A stretch of 64,000 nucleotides of DNA from Candidatus Izemoplasma sp. (GTDB lineage Bacteria; Bacillota_I; Bacilli_A; Izemoplasmatales; Izemoplasmataceae): positions 21,900 through 85,899 of the forward strand of contig SLOP01000024.1 in the NCBI GenBank assembly GCA_007132465.1, in the 5' to 3' direction. Shown here in pieces: positions 1 through 8,139 of the stretch (position 1 is its first letter; each line of letters begins with the position of its first letter). A model generated the notes under the pieces. The model searched no databases. It saw only the letters and a list, made by a program, of their open reading frames with translations, and had not been told where the DNA came from. The translations under genes and the position numbers were made by a program.

Positions 1-241
1 GCGCCAAACGAAGAATGCTGTTGACGATTCGATGCCCTCTCAGGTTATGCGCATTGACCTTCCGTGTTGTCAATCCCCATACGTACATAAACAACAAAAA
101 CACTATGAATGCCGCCACGCCGCTCACCAAGAGCGCCACCGGCCAAAGCGCCAGCCGCCACGACAGCGTCACCATTCCGAACAGGAATCCACTGGCCAGC
201 GTGCCCGTCAACGTTAGGATGATAAAGATAAATGTCGCCAT
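1..241 (-). CDS. Membrane protein N-terminus, cut by the window edge
   Basis: An open frame starts at ATG 241 and runs off the left edge without a stop, giving about 80 residues. Two hydrophobic stretches (roughly residues 3-24 and 30-55) are followed by a basic segment with NAHNLRGHR. This two-helix start followed by a basic loop resembles 1-acylglycerol-3-phosphate acyltransferases (PlsC), but the catalytic HxxxxD box lies outside the window, so the family is only a guess. The ribosome site GAGAGGA lies in the end of folA and the gap to the folA stop is 3 bp, so the gene is the third member of a thyA-folA operon. Confidence 0.6.
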   Translation of the reverse strand, partial: MATFIFIILTLTGTLASGFLFGMVTLSWRLALWPVALLVSGVAAFIVFLLFMYVWGLTTRKVNAHNLRGHRIVNSILRLA

Positions 242-244
242 GCG

Positions 245-715
245 TTATATCCTCTCATACAGCGCAAAACAAAGATCGCCACGGTCGTTGTGATACACGC
301 GTTCGAACTTCGAAAAATCAACATCGGGGAAGAATGTGTCGCCCTCGTGCGTGCCTTTAACGTGGGTAATATAGAGCCTTTTTGCATGCCGCAGCGTCGC
401 GCGATAGAGCTGCTCACCACCAATGATAAACACCTCTTCATCGCTGTGCTTGTGGCGGTCGATGAAGTCGTCAAGATTGTTGACGAGGATGATGTCATCA
501 TCGATTGAACGGCTGGTCACCACATAGTTTGTGCGTTCGGGAAGCGGTGTGCCTAGACGTTGCTTAATTGATTCATAGGTTTTGCGTCCCATCAGGCACG
601 CGTGGTTCTTTGTCAATCTGCGAAAGTGTTTCAGATCTTCTTCGTGGTGCCAGGGAAGGTCGTTGTTTTTTCCAATGACTTTGCCTTCATCGTACGCTAC
701 TAAAATCGATAACAT
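245..715 (-). CDS. folA: Dihydrofolate reductase
   Basis: Reduces dihydrofolate to tetrahydrofolate with NADPH in the cytoplasm, regenerating the folate oxidised by thymidylate synthase. The 156-residue length is normal. Visible motifs are IGKNNDLPW near residue 14 (substrate loop), MGRKTYESI near 42 (NADPH site), FIIGGEQLY near 95 and GDTFFP near 125. The ATG overlaps the thyA stop (TGATG), so the two genes are translationally coupled, which suits their linked reactions. No feature argues for a plasmid-type resistant enzyme. The identification is secure. Confidence 0.96.
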   Translation of the reverse strand: MLSILVAYDEGKVIGKNNDLPWHHEEDLKHFRRLTKNHACLMGRKTYESIKQRLGTPLPERTNYVVTSRSIDDDIILVNNLDDFIDRHKHSDEEVFIIGGEQLYRATLRHAKRLYITHVKGTHEGDTFFPDVDFSKFERVYHNDRGDLCFALYERI

Positions 716-1581
716 CAGACACTCACCTTTCCTTTCAATGCGGGATGCGGGTCGTAATCGCGTAGTTCGATGTCGTTTGCCGTGAACGCAAAGAGATCAG
801 TCACGTCCGGGTTTAGCCAAAGCGTCGGCAACGCTCTTGGCGTCCGTCCGAGTTGAGTTTTCACTTGCGTAAGGTGGTTCTTATAGATGTGCGCGTCGCC
901 GATAGAATGAACGAAGACCCCCACATCAAGGTCAAGGGCTTGCGCCATCATGTGTGTTAGGAGCGCATAACTTGCAATGTTGAAGGGAACCCCGAGAAAC
1001 GCATCGGCGCTGCGCTGATACAGTTGACATGACAGTTTTCCATCGGCGATGTAAAACTGAAAAAGCACGTGACAAGGAGGCAGAGCCATTGCTTCAATGC
1101 GGTATGGATTCCAGCTGCTGATAAGCAAGCGACGAGAGTCGGGATTTTTTCTGGCTTCATTAAGCACGCGTTTCAGTTGGTCAACGCCTTCAAAATTCCG
1201 CCATTGGTGGCCGTAAAGCGGCCCGAGGCCACCGTGCTGTCGGGCGAAGGCTTCGTCTTCGCGGATTGTATCGACAAACGCCTCAAGCGTTTCGCCGTTA
1301 TATTCTGGTGATTGCTTGAAGCGTTCGTAAGGCCATTCGTTCCAAATGCGCACGTTCTCAAGGACGAGCGGTCGAATGTTTGTTTCGCCGCGAATAAACC
1401 AAAGCAGTTCGTGTAGCACGCTTTTGAAATGCACTTTTTTCGTGGTCAACAACGGAAAACCTGCTGACAAATCAAAGCGCATCTGATACCCAAAGGTGGA
1501 AATGGTGCCGGTGTTCGTGCGATCTTGCTTCTCTATGCCGTTTTCAAGAATATGATTTAAAAACGCTAAGTATTGTTTCAT
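715..1581 (-). CDS. thyA: Thymidylate synthase
   Basis: Methylates dUMP to dTMP using methylene-tetrahydrofolate and releases dihydrofolate for FolA. At 288 residues it has the usual ThyA length. The catalytic cysteine is Cys170 in LPPCH, preceded by the phosphate-binding [10 protein letters not shown] and followed by [13 protein letters not shown]; the start has DRTNTGT. The ATG is preceded by GGGGTGG. An extended -10 (TGG TATAAT, box at 1605-1610) lies about 25 bp upstream, with no convincing -35. First gene of the thyA-folA-membrane protein operon. Confidence 0.97.
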   Translation of the reverse strand: MKQYLAFLNHILENGIEKQDRTNTGTISTFGYQMRFDLSAGFPLLTTKKVHFKSVLHELLWFIRGETNIRPLVLENVRIWNEWPYERFKQSPEYNGETLEAFVDTIREDEAFARQHGGLGPLYGHQWRNFEGVDQLKRVLNEARKNPDSRRLLISSWNPYRIEAMALPPCHVLFQFYIADGKLSCQLYQRSADAFLGVPFNIASYALLTHMMAQALDLDVGVFVHSIGDAHIYKNHLTQVKTQLGRTPRALPTLWLNPDVTDLFAFTANDIELRDYDPHPALKGKVSV

Positions 1582-1633
1582 GTTTCCACCCCTTTTCGAA
1601 TTACATTATACCACAAGCGACCACAAGCAACCA

Positions 1634-1669
1634 GAAAAAGCGCGTCCGAGGATAGGGTTCCTCGGACGC
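1634..1669 (-). terminator. Terminator after ssb
   Basis: An 11-bp perfect stem (1642-1652 with 1659-1669) and six-base loop are followed on the minus strand by five T. It separates ssb from thyA. Confidence 0.85.
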
Positions 1670-1688
1670 TAGGAAGGGGGAGAATCCG

Positions 1689-2039
1689 TCAAGACGATGC
1701 GTCGTTTGAAGGTTTGTTGGGATGGTTGATGAACGTGACCTTCTCGGCGATGATTTCAGGATAGGAAAAGGATTGTTCGTCCCCGTACTCAAAGAAGCGT
1801 TGCGCGAGGCGGCCTTTAACGCCAATGGTCGATCCTTTCTTGCAGTATTGCACGGTGTTTTCAGCGATGCCACTCCACAGAGTGCAGCGAAGAAAGTCGG
1901 TGTCGTAGGTGCCGGTTTCAGCGTTCTTGAAACTGCGCTGCAACGCAAGCGTAATCGTGGCGACACGCTTTCCATCATCGAGCACACGCAGTTCGGGGTC
2001 GTAAACCAACCGTCCGACCATGATAACTTGATTAACCAT
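1689..2039 (-). CDS. ssb: Single-stranded DNA-binding protein, short form
   Basis: OB-fold protein that coats single-stranded DNA. The start is the ATG at 2039, with AAAGGAGG eight bases upstream; the longer open frame to 2198 has no ribosome site and an unrelated N-terminus. The 116 residues begin with VNQVIMVGRL and contain the typical VATITLALQRSFK and DTDFLRCTLW segments. The protein ends at PSNDASS straight after the OB core: the usual flexible tail and acidic DxxxPF tip, which recruits repair and replication partners, is absent. That resembles the short SsbB type of Bacillus. Monocistronic, with its own terminator. Confidence 0.93.
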   Translation of the reverse strand: MVNQVIMVGRLVYDPELRVLDDGKRVATITLALQRSFKNAETGTYDTDFLRCTLWSGIAENTVQYCKKGSTIGVKGRLAQRFFEYGDEQSFSYPEIIAEKVTFINHPNKPSNDASS

Positions 2040-2155
2040 GTTGTCCTCCTTTTTGACTCCATCATACGCAGAAGCGCGCGCATATGCACGGAGCGTTAGC
2101 GGTGGCTTTGACGCCGTTTTGCGGCAATTGTCTGTTGATTTTTCATGTTCACCAC

Positions 2156-2182
2156 AAAAAAAGACACCAAACCTTGGTGTCT
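2156..2182 (-). terminator. Terminator after the DUF3137-like gene
   Basis: A 9-bp perfect stem (2162-2170 with 2174-2182) with a 3-base loop, followed by a run of T on the minus strand. Confidence 0.85.
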
Positions 2183-2207
2183 GATGGGACTTTCTCAAGA
2201 TTGATTG

Positions 2208-3044
2208 CTAACGTAAAGTTGGTTTTTCCTTCACAAACAACGAATCGTTGCCTTTGATGTCTTCGATTAACCGCTTAATGAAGACAATGTCTTGTTGTAG
2301 GGAGTGAAATAGCGATTCGTCAAGCGGCTTAAACAGCTGAAAACGGAGCACGCGCTTTTTGTTGATGATGACAGTCAGCTTGTCATCGTGCACGGTGAGA
2401 GACACGTTCCCACGGTTTAGATTATGAAGCCTTATGACAGTATCGGTGACGTGTGGCGTAAATAAGTGCGAGATGAACCGTTCATGGATGGGCCGCACGG
2501 TGAAGTGTTCGCTAAACACGGTGCGCGCTGTGGTGTCATCACTCGCCGTACCGCCATCGCCATTGGTCGTTTTCGGTGTGCAAACGAGGCGCTGTTTAAA
2601 CGCGTGAGGAAACGCGAAAACATAGATGCGTCCCGCGAAACGATCGGGCTGTTCGGTGTCGATAATGACATCGCTAGAAACAAACGGCACCGATGCCATG
2701 TCGCCGATAATCATGTTCTTCCGCCATGTACGTTGTCCCGATTTTAACTGCGCGTACGTGGCCAGTTGCGTCGGCGAAAGCCCGTGATGGGGATCAAAGG
2801 TAAATGCGATGCCTCGTGGCGCCAACCAGTGAAACAGCATACCACGTTTGACATCATAAAGCATGCGGGAAAGACGCATCCCGCCGACAATAATCAACAC
2901 TAAACCCGCCACCGCAAACGCAATCGCCAAGGTAATCCCAAACACGACGGCCAAAAAGGCTGGCACAAACATCAACGTGCCGATAAACACGGCCATTTCA
3001 GCCGAACGTTTTTGACGATTCAAGCCGCGAATCGGTCCACTCAT
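2208..3044 (-). CDS. DUF3137-like membrane protein
   Basis: A 278-residue protein of unknown function. Two hydrophobic segments (about residues 17-35 and 38-58) are followed by a soluble part. The C-terminal half contains FSEHFTVRP, LHNLNRGNVSLTVHDDKLTV and a terminal LFHSLQQDIVFIKRLIEDI, an arrangement I recognise as similar to DUF3137. That assignment is from memory of the family pattern and is tentative. ATG 3044 has AAGGAG at a good distance. The gene is flanked by its own promoter and terminator, so it is monocistronic. Confidence 0.7.
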   Translation of the reverse strand: MSGPIRGLNRQKRSAEMAVFIGTLMFVPAFLAVVFGITLAIAFAVAGLVLIIVGGMRLSRMLYDVKRGMLFHWLAPRGIAFTFDPHHGLSPTQLATYAQLKSGQRTWRKNMIIGDMASVPFVSSDVIIDTEQPDRFAGRIYVFAFPHAFKQRLVCTPKTTNGDGGTASDDTTARTVFSEHFTVRPIHERFISHLFTPHVTDTVIRLHNLNRGNVSLTVHDDKLTVIINKKRVLRFQLFKPLDESLFHSLQQDIVFIKRLIEDIKGNDSLFVKEKPTLR

Positions 3045-3064
3045 GATTATCGCTCCTTGGGGTT

Positions 3065-3093
3065 ATTATATCAGATACGCTGTGGAAGACCAA
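3065..3093 (-). promoter_or_regulatory. Promoter of the DUF3137-like gene
   Basis: On the minus strand, -35 TTGGTC (3093-3088) and -10 TATAAT (3070-3065) with a 17-bp spacer, about 20 bp upstream of the ATG. Confidence 0.75.
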
Positions 3094-3148
3094 GGCGTTG
3101 GTTCATTCTTACCCACCATGAACGCGTTTGTTTTTCACATAATCATGG

Positions 3149-3154
3149 TATAAT
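3149..3154 (+). promoter_or_regulatory. -10 box of the hydrolase gene
   Basis: A perfect TATAAT lies 23 bp before the chosen start. The -35 is weak (TTGTTT with a 15-bp spacer). Confidence 0.55.
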
Positions 3155-3177
3155 TGGGTGAGGAAAGGGGCCTGCAC

Positions 3178-4113
3178 ATGAGAATCGAAAAAGCGGTCGT
3201 GCAAGACCGCTATGGATTTGACCTGCACGTTGAGATGTATCGACCAAAAGACCTTCCCGAAGCCGTCATCCAACTGGTTCACGGCTTGGGCGAACACGCC
3301 GGGCGATACCGCGAGTTCGCTTCGACGTTGTGCGAAGCGGGTTATTTCGTTTTCGTCCATGACCAACACGGTCATGGGAAAAGCGCCCTTTACGACGATA
3401 GAATCCACATCGCCGATGCCGATGGTGAGACCTTGCTGATTGAAGGGGTTCGGGTGGTGCGTGAACGGGTTCGCAACGAATTTCCTCAATTGCCGATGGT
3501 GGCAATTGGCCATTCGATGGGTGCGTTTGTCTTACGCGCGTTGATGTTTGAACATAAAGATTTATACGACGGCGTCGTGCTCATCGGCAGCGGGATTGTG
3601 CCCGCCCACCACTTGCTAATCGCCAGCCGAATCGCACGCTGGATTCGGCGCGTCAAAGGACCACAACACCTCAGCCCTTTTTTCACACGCTTCATGCATG
3701 AAAAACCGATTCGTTCAATGCAAAAAGATGGGCTCATCGAACAACGTCATGAATGGACAACCAGCGACACCGATAAACAACGCGAATACTTAGACGACCC
3801 CATGACCGGCCGCTCACCAACCATCGCCACGCAACTGGCGCTGATTAACATGCTCATGAAAGCACAAAATCGGCGTGCGGCCCGCATCAACCACACAGAC
3901 CATCTAGTGGCGTTGCTCTGCGGGGATGAAGATGCGCTTTGCGAGTATGGTGTCGGCCTTAAACGCCTCTATCATTTTTTCCAACACGCTGGGTTTACGA
4001 ATGCCCGGTTTCGCGTGTACGCCAACGCCAGACACGAGCTTTTGAACGAGCGGTCACGTCAGAACATTTACACAGACATCTTCACCTTGGTTCGCACCGC
4101 GGCCAAACCATGA
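3178..4113 (+). CDS. Alpha/beta hydrolase, monoacylglycerol lipase-like
   Basis: Serine hydrolase of the Hydrolase_4 (S33-like) group, probably cleaving lipid or other esters; the substrate is unknown. The oxyanion region is HGLGEHAGRY (35-44), the nucleophile is Ser113 in GHSMG, the acid is probably Asp in CGDEDAL, and the catalytic His is in ARHELLNE near the C-terminus. No signal peptide or membrane segment is seen. ATG 3178 was chosen because GAGGAAAGGGG precedes it; an upstream in-frame ATG at 3154 overlaps the -10 box. It is one of few plus-strand genes here and converges on ymfH. Confidence 0.9.
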   Translation: MRIEKAVVQDRYGFDLHVEMYRPKDLPEAVIQLVHGLGEHAGRYREFASTLCEAGYFVFVHDQHGHGKSALYDDRIHIADADGETLLIEGVRVVRERVRNEFPQLPMVAIGHSMGAFVLRALMFEHKDLYDGVVLIGSGIVPAHHLLIASRIARWIRRVKGPQHLSPFFTRFMHEKPIRSMQKDGLIEQRHEWTTSDTDKQREYLDDPMTGRSPTIATQLALINMLMKAQNRRAARINHTDHLVALLCGDEDALCEYGVGLKRLYHFFQHAGFTNARFRVYANARHELLNERSRQNIYTDIFTLVRTAAKP

Positions 4114-4182
4114 AAAAACACGCCCCGATGATCGAGCCCCACATAGTGGACATATCCAATCCAGTTGACAGGGTGCCGTTCA

Positions 4183-5481
4183 TCACAACGTGTTCTTTTT
4201 TTGTTTCGCGTTCGGCACGGCCAAGGTCACGGCAATGCGTTCTTCGGCGACGTCTTGTTTCAGCGCCAGCACATCGTCGAAGGTAACGCTTCGGGCGATG
4301 TCAAGCACATCGTGGAACAGCAAGCCGTCTTTGATGTGGCGTGCGGTTTCATGCGCGATGTATTCTAAACTGTCAAGTGACATCACAAATCCCCCGAGGG
4401 TTTGTTTTTTATAGCGCGCGAAATCATCATGCGAAGTGGGATGGGTGGACAAGGTCATCAGCACGTCGTGCAGTCGCTGAATGAGCGCATCTGGTTGATG
4501 GCTTTCGCTGCCGATCAGCACGTAACCGTAGGAGGCTTCAAGCTGAATGTCAAGTCCATACGAGTCATTGATGAGTCCATCGTCAAGCAACGTTTCATAC
4601 AAATCAGTGCTTTTGCCAAACACGAGGTCGTATAGCATCGTCATCGCCAAATGACGTTTGATACGTCGGCGTGGGTTCATCGGTCCTTCGGGAAGGGTTT
4701 TGATGCCGAGAAGCACGTTTGGCACGAGCACGTCGAGAGCTAGTGTTTGGTGGCGCGTGCGCACGTGATGAGGTTCATCGATGAGAGGATGATACGGACG
4801 TCGTGTGGTGGTATTAGGCAAGGTAACCTGGGTGCTAAGAGCATCGTGAAAGGCCGTGATGTCGATGTCACCAACCACGGTGAGCGTGCACACATCAGGA
4901 CGATAATAAGCCTGATGCATGGTTCTTAATGCGTCGGTGGTGATGGCCTGAATGCTCGTGTTTGTGCCAAGAATGTCTTCACGCACGGGGTGCTTGTGAA
5001 AAAGCTGATTCAGCACCGCGTGGTATTGTTGGTAATAAGGGTCGTCGAGGTGCATGTTCAACTCTTCGGCGATGATGTTTTTTTCTTTCGCCACCCCGGC
5101 GTCGGTGAAATCGGGCTGAAAAAACATCGTCAGCAGCCGTTTGACGTGCTCAAACACGTTAGCGGTGGCGTGAAACAGGTAGGTGGTTTTGGTGTGTTCG
5201 GTGTAGGCGTTGACTTGTGCTTCATCGCGCGCAAACTCACTTGACACATCCACGCCGTTTTTCTCAAACACTTTGTGTTCGAGAAAATGGGCGATGCCCG
5301 CCGGCGTCTCATGCGTGCCTGCCTCGTCGCGATAATGGCGATGAATGGAGCCGAGTGGTGTCGTTAAGGTCACATACGTCTTAGAAAAGCGCGGTTTGTG
5401 AATGACGACGACATCCAACCGGTCGTGCAAACGAAACTTGGTAATGCGCTCATCAAAGGCTTTGTACTCAATCGTTTGCAT
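4183..5481 (-). CDS. ymfH: M16-family metallopeptidase YmfH-like
   Basis: Zinc peptidase of the insulinase (M16) family, the catalytic partner of a YmfF/YmfH pair. The inverted zinc motif HxxEH is seen as HFLEH in the N-terminal half, with the downstream glutamate region IIAEELNMHLDDP. The 432 residues make a two-lobed half of the clamshell. ATG 5481 follows GGAGGAGTTTG; the longer frame to 5562 lies inside ymfF. It overlaps the ymfF end by 14 bp, so the two are coupled and probably form a heterodimer. Physiological substrate unknown. Confidence 0.9.
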   Translation of the reverse strand: MQTIEYKAFDERITKFRLHDRLDVVVIHKPRFSKTYVTLTTPLGSIHRHYRDEAGTHETPAGIAHFLEHKVFEKNGVDVSSEFARDEAQVNAYTEHTKTTYLFHATANVFEHVKRLLTMFFQPDFTDAGVAKEKNIIAEELNMHLDDPYYQQYHAVLNQLFHKHPVREDILGTNTSIQAITTDALRTMHQAYYRPDVCTLTVVGDIDITAFHDALSTQVTLPNTTTRRPYHPLIDEPHHVRTRHQTLALDVLVPNVLLGIKTLPEGPMNPRRRIKRHLAMTMLYDLVFGKSTDLYETLLDDGLINDSYGLDIQLEASYGYVLIGSESHQPDALIQRLHDVLMTLSTHPTSHDDFARYKKQTLGGFVMSLDSLEYIAHETARHIKDGLLFHDVLDIARSVTFDDVLALKQDVAEERIAVTLAVPNAKQKKNTL

Positions 5482-6724
5482 CAAACTCCTCCTTCCCGAG
5501 GCGGTAGTGAAACAGCGGTTGTAGTTTTTGGGCGAGGCGAACGATGGTGTCTTTGCCCACACCTTCCACCGTTTGCAACATGGTTTTTTCGTTAAAAGGC
5601 ACGTTGAACAGTGCCGTGCGCAGCGCGCGTAGCGATAACCCGGCGGCGCTGTCGTAACTTTGTTTGAACTGGCTTTTGACGTTCGTTTTAGCGAGCGCTA
5701 AATCGGTGTCCGTGAAGTCACCTGCGCGCACGCGCTTAAGCACATCACGCATCGCCTCGAGTCCTTGGGAGACGTTGGATGAGGTCATGCCCGATGCCAT
5801 CGTCACCAACCCGGTGTTTGGCGAGTAGGAGGAATACACATAATACGCCAACCCGAGTGTCTCGCGGACATATTGAAACAGCAGCGAATCGCTGCCTTCC
5901 CCTAGCAGATGGTTGAAGACAATCATCGCCACGTAGTCGGGATCGCGGTAATACACACCGCTTTGATAGGTCAAAAAGACACGATCTTGACTGACGTCTT
6001 CGGTCTCAAATACATCAGCTTTTGGCTCAAAATCGTGCCGATACATTATCGGCGTGCGTAACGCGGATCCGTGTAAGGGCAATGCCTCGGCTAAGGTTCG
6101 TTCATACGCCTTAGGTGACGCTGCGCTCATGGCAGTGACATAGATGTGGTTATCATGGATCATTGCGCGATGGCACGCCTTGATGTCGTCGAGGGTGATG
6201 GCATCGATGTGCCGCAGTGTGCCGTAAGCGCGCGTTTTGTACGGATAATCGGCATACAGCAAATCATGGTGACGTCGCTGAGCGTAGCGAGTTTTGTTGG
6301 CGTATTCGGCAGAAAAGTAATCACGTAAGAAGCGTTTCTCCTCATCGAGCGTTTTTTGATCGAAATCGGGGGTAAAAATGGTCTCACGCAAGAAAGCCAA
6401 GGCGTCGGTTTCCAGCGTCGCATCATCAGCGTAACGCGGGTCGATGTAGACGATTGATAACTGGTTGACGTGTTGGGTGCCAAGCTTGGTTGAACTGCCG
6501 TGCAACACCGCGTCGTATAATTGCTCCAACCGTTTGGTGGCGAGTTTACGCGATGGGTAACTGACATTTTTTGACTTCATCATCGCCACGGTTAAGGCAC
6601 GAGCGGTTGCCGTTTTGTCTGAAAGCTTGCTGAAAAACCGCACCGTGACGATGCGGGTTTTAAACTGGTCTGTGTGGATGTGTTGGTACGTGACGTGGTG
6701 ATGGCTTGTGGTGTATAGCTTCAT
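5468..6724 (-). CDS. ymfF: M16-family peptidase-like protein YmfF-like, inactive partner
   Basis: An M16-fold protein of 418 residues that lacks the HxxEH zinc motif, as expected for the non-catalytic half of YmfF/YmfH pairs. The C-terminal domain has typical M16 stretches such as NHLLGEGSDSLLFQYVRE and TLGLAYYVYSSYSP. ATG 6724 has GGAGG directly upstream; the longer frame to 6754 would start inside the deoD terminator. That hairpin ends only a few bases before the ribosome site, so how ymfF is transcribed is not obvious. Confidence 0.87.
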   Translation of the reverse strand: MKLYTTSHHHVTYQHIHTDQFKTRIVTVRFFSKLSDKTATARALTVAMMKSKNVSYPSRKLATKRLEQLYDAVLHGSSTKLGTQHVNQLSIVYIDPRYADDATLETDALAFLRETIFTPDFDQKTLDEEKRFLRDYFSAEYANKTRYAQRRHHDLLYADYPYKTRAYGTLRHIDAITLDDIKACHRAMIHDNHIYVTAMSAASPKAYERTLAEALPLHGSALRTPIMYRHDFEPKADVFETEDVSQDRVFLTYQSGVYYRDPDYVAMIVFNHLLGEGSDSLLFQYVRETLGLAYYVYSSYSPNTGLVTMASGMTSSNVSQGLEAMRDVLKRVRAGDFTDTDLALAKTNVKSQFKQSYDSAAGLSLRALRTALFNVPFNEKTMLQTVEGVGKDTIVRLAQKLQPLFHYRLGKEEFDAND

Positions 6725-6735
6725 ATAACCTCCAG

Positions 6736-6759
6736 AAAAAAAGTGCCGAAGCACTTTTT
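6736..6759 (-). terminator. Terminator at the end of deoD
   Basis: A 9-bp stem AAAAAGTGC / GCACTTTTT with a four-base loop overlaps the deoD stop codon. On the minus strand it ends in a run of T that almost touches the ymfF ribosome site. Confidence 0.8.
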
Positions 6760-7468
6760 ATTCGGCGAGCGAAAGTGCGATTTCCATCATGTTGGTGAAC
6801 GCGTTTTGACGCTCTTTGGCCGAGGTCGCTTCTTTGGTCACAAGCGAATCCGACACCGTTAACAAACACGCGGCGTTTTTACCGAGTTGTTTGGCGTTGT
6901 GAAACAGCGCAAACGCTTCCATTTCCACGGCGATGGCACCGTGGTCATCGCGAATCGTTTTGTAGTCGTCGAAACGTTCGCGATAAAAGACATCACTCGA
7001 ATGAATCGTGCCTTTGGTGATGGGGATGGCAAGCTCGTGGGCCGCCGCTTCAAGTCGTTCGTTTAAGTGTTTTGACGGGTAGGTGTAGTGTTGTTTATAC
7101 GTGCCTGATTGAACGTATGCGTAAGTTGACTCGCTGTAGGCGCTTTCGGCAAGCAAGACGTCGTAAAGATTCAGCGTGTCACTGTAGGCGCCACACGAGC
7201 CGATGCGGACAATGTTTTCAACGTCGTACTTAGTGTAAAGTTCGTAGGAGTAGATTCCAATTGATGGCATGCCCATACCGCTTCCCATGACGCTTATGAC
7301 CTTGCCTTTATAGGTTCCGGTGTAGCCAAACATGTTGCGAACAGTGTTGAACTGTGTGACGTTGTCGAGGTACGTGTCCGCAATCGTCTTTGCGCGTAAA
7401 GGATCGCCCGGCATGAGAACGGTTTTGGCAATGTCGCCTTGTGTCGCTTCAATGTGTGGTGTGCTCAT
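6758..7468 (-). CDS. deoD: Purine-nucleoside phosphorylase DeoD-type
   Basis: Phosphorolyses purine (deoxy)nucleosides to base and (deoxy)ribose-1-phosphate; the pentose phosphate then passes to DeoB and DeoC. The 236-residue protein shows the hexameric-class motifs TPHIEA, MPGDPLRAK (phosphate site), GSGMGMPSIGIYSYEL, RIGSCGA and VEMEAFALF, with SDSL carrying the catalytic Asp. ATG 7468 has AGGAGG five bases upstream; the slightly longer frame to 7483 overlaps deoC and lacks a ribosome site. It lies 11 bp behind deoC in the same operon. Confidence 0.96.
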   Translation of the reverse strand: MSTPHIEATQGDIAKTVLMPGDPLRAKTIADTYLDNVTQFNTVRNMFGYTGTYKGKVISVMGSGMGMPSIGIYSYELYTKYDVENIVRIGSCGAYSDTLNLYDVLLAESAYSESTYAYVQSGTYKQHYTYPSKHLNERLEAAAHELAIPITKGTIHSSDVFYRERFDDYKTIRDDHGAIAVEMEAFALFHNAKQLGKNAACLLTVSDSLVTKEATSAKERQNAFTNMMEIALSLAE

Positions 7469-7479
7469 AAGTCCTCCTA

Positions 7480-8139
7480 TCAATAATCGCTTTCCGTGGT
7501 TTTGCCTTGCATGAGTGAGACGCCGCTGCTGGTGCCAATGCGGGTGGCGCCCGCTTCAATCATCATCTCGACATCTTCACGTGTTTTTACGCCACCGCTG
7601 GCTTTCACACCACGGCCTTTGGCGACATCCGCCATGATTTTGACCGCGTTTAAGGTGGCGCCGCCTGACCCGAAGCCGGTGGATGTTTTGACGAAGTCGG
7701 CGGCAGCCGCAAAACTCGCTTCGCTGGCGCGACGAATTTCGTCGTCGGTTAAATAACACGTTTCCAAAATAACTTTAAGAACGCGATTACCGCAGGCATC
7801 TTTGACGGCGCGAACTTCTTTTTCCACGTCGTCGAAGTGACCGGCCTTTACCCAACCGACGTTGATTACCATGTCGATTTCGTGTGCGCCATTGCGCAAC
7901 GCATCTTCGGTTTCATAAACTTTTGTGCGCGTGGTGCTTGCGCCTAAGGGAAAACCGATGACCGTGCACACGAGTACGTCCGATTTCTTTAGACTGTCGC
8001 TTGCGTAAGCGACCCAAGCGGGGTTGACACACACGCTTTTGAAGTCGTGTTCAATGGCTTCTTCAAGCAGCGCGTCGATGTCTTCTTTGGTTCCGACGGG
8101 CTTAAGGTAAGTGTGGTCAATCATTTTATTCAGTTTCAT
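7480..8139 (-). CDS. deoC: Deoxyribose-phosphate aldolase
   Basis: Cleaves 2-deoxyribose-5-phosphate to acetaldehyde and glyceraldehyde-3-phosphate, the last step of deoxynucleoside catabolism. The 219-residue unit starts with KLNKMIDHTYLKP, has the Schiff-base lysine in VLKVILET, and the phosphate loop KTSTGFGSGGAT and KASGGVKT. The ATG at 8139 has AGGAGG five bases upstream, so independent initiation is expected. No stop codon separates it from the upstream membrane-protein frame, so a fused product is also possible (see next entry). deoD follows 11 bp downstream. Confidence 0.95.
   Translation of the reverse strand: MKLNKMIDHTYLKPVGTKEDIDALLEEAIEHDFKSVCVNPAWVAYASDSLKKSDVLVCTVIGFPLGASTTRTKVYETEDALRNGAHEIDMVINVGWVKAGHFDDVEKEVRAVKDACGNRVLKVILETCYLTDDEIRRASEASFAAAADFVKTSTGFGSGGATLNAVKIMADVAKGRGVKASGGVKTREDVEMMIEAGATRIGTSSGVSLMQGKTTESDY

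Noticed and set aside
1611..1630. Tandem 10-base repeat CCACAAGCRA near the thyA promoter
   Set aside because: Only two short copies, no further structure, and no sign of regulatory meaning.
2040..2198. Extended N-terminus for SSB
   Set aside because: It runs over the likely promoter and has no ribosome site, whereas ATG 2039 has a perfect AAGGAGG.
3109..3513. Minus-strand frame opposite the alpha/beta hydrolase
   Set aside because: The plus-strand product has a complete catalytic triad; the antisense frame has no ribosome site or family resemblance.
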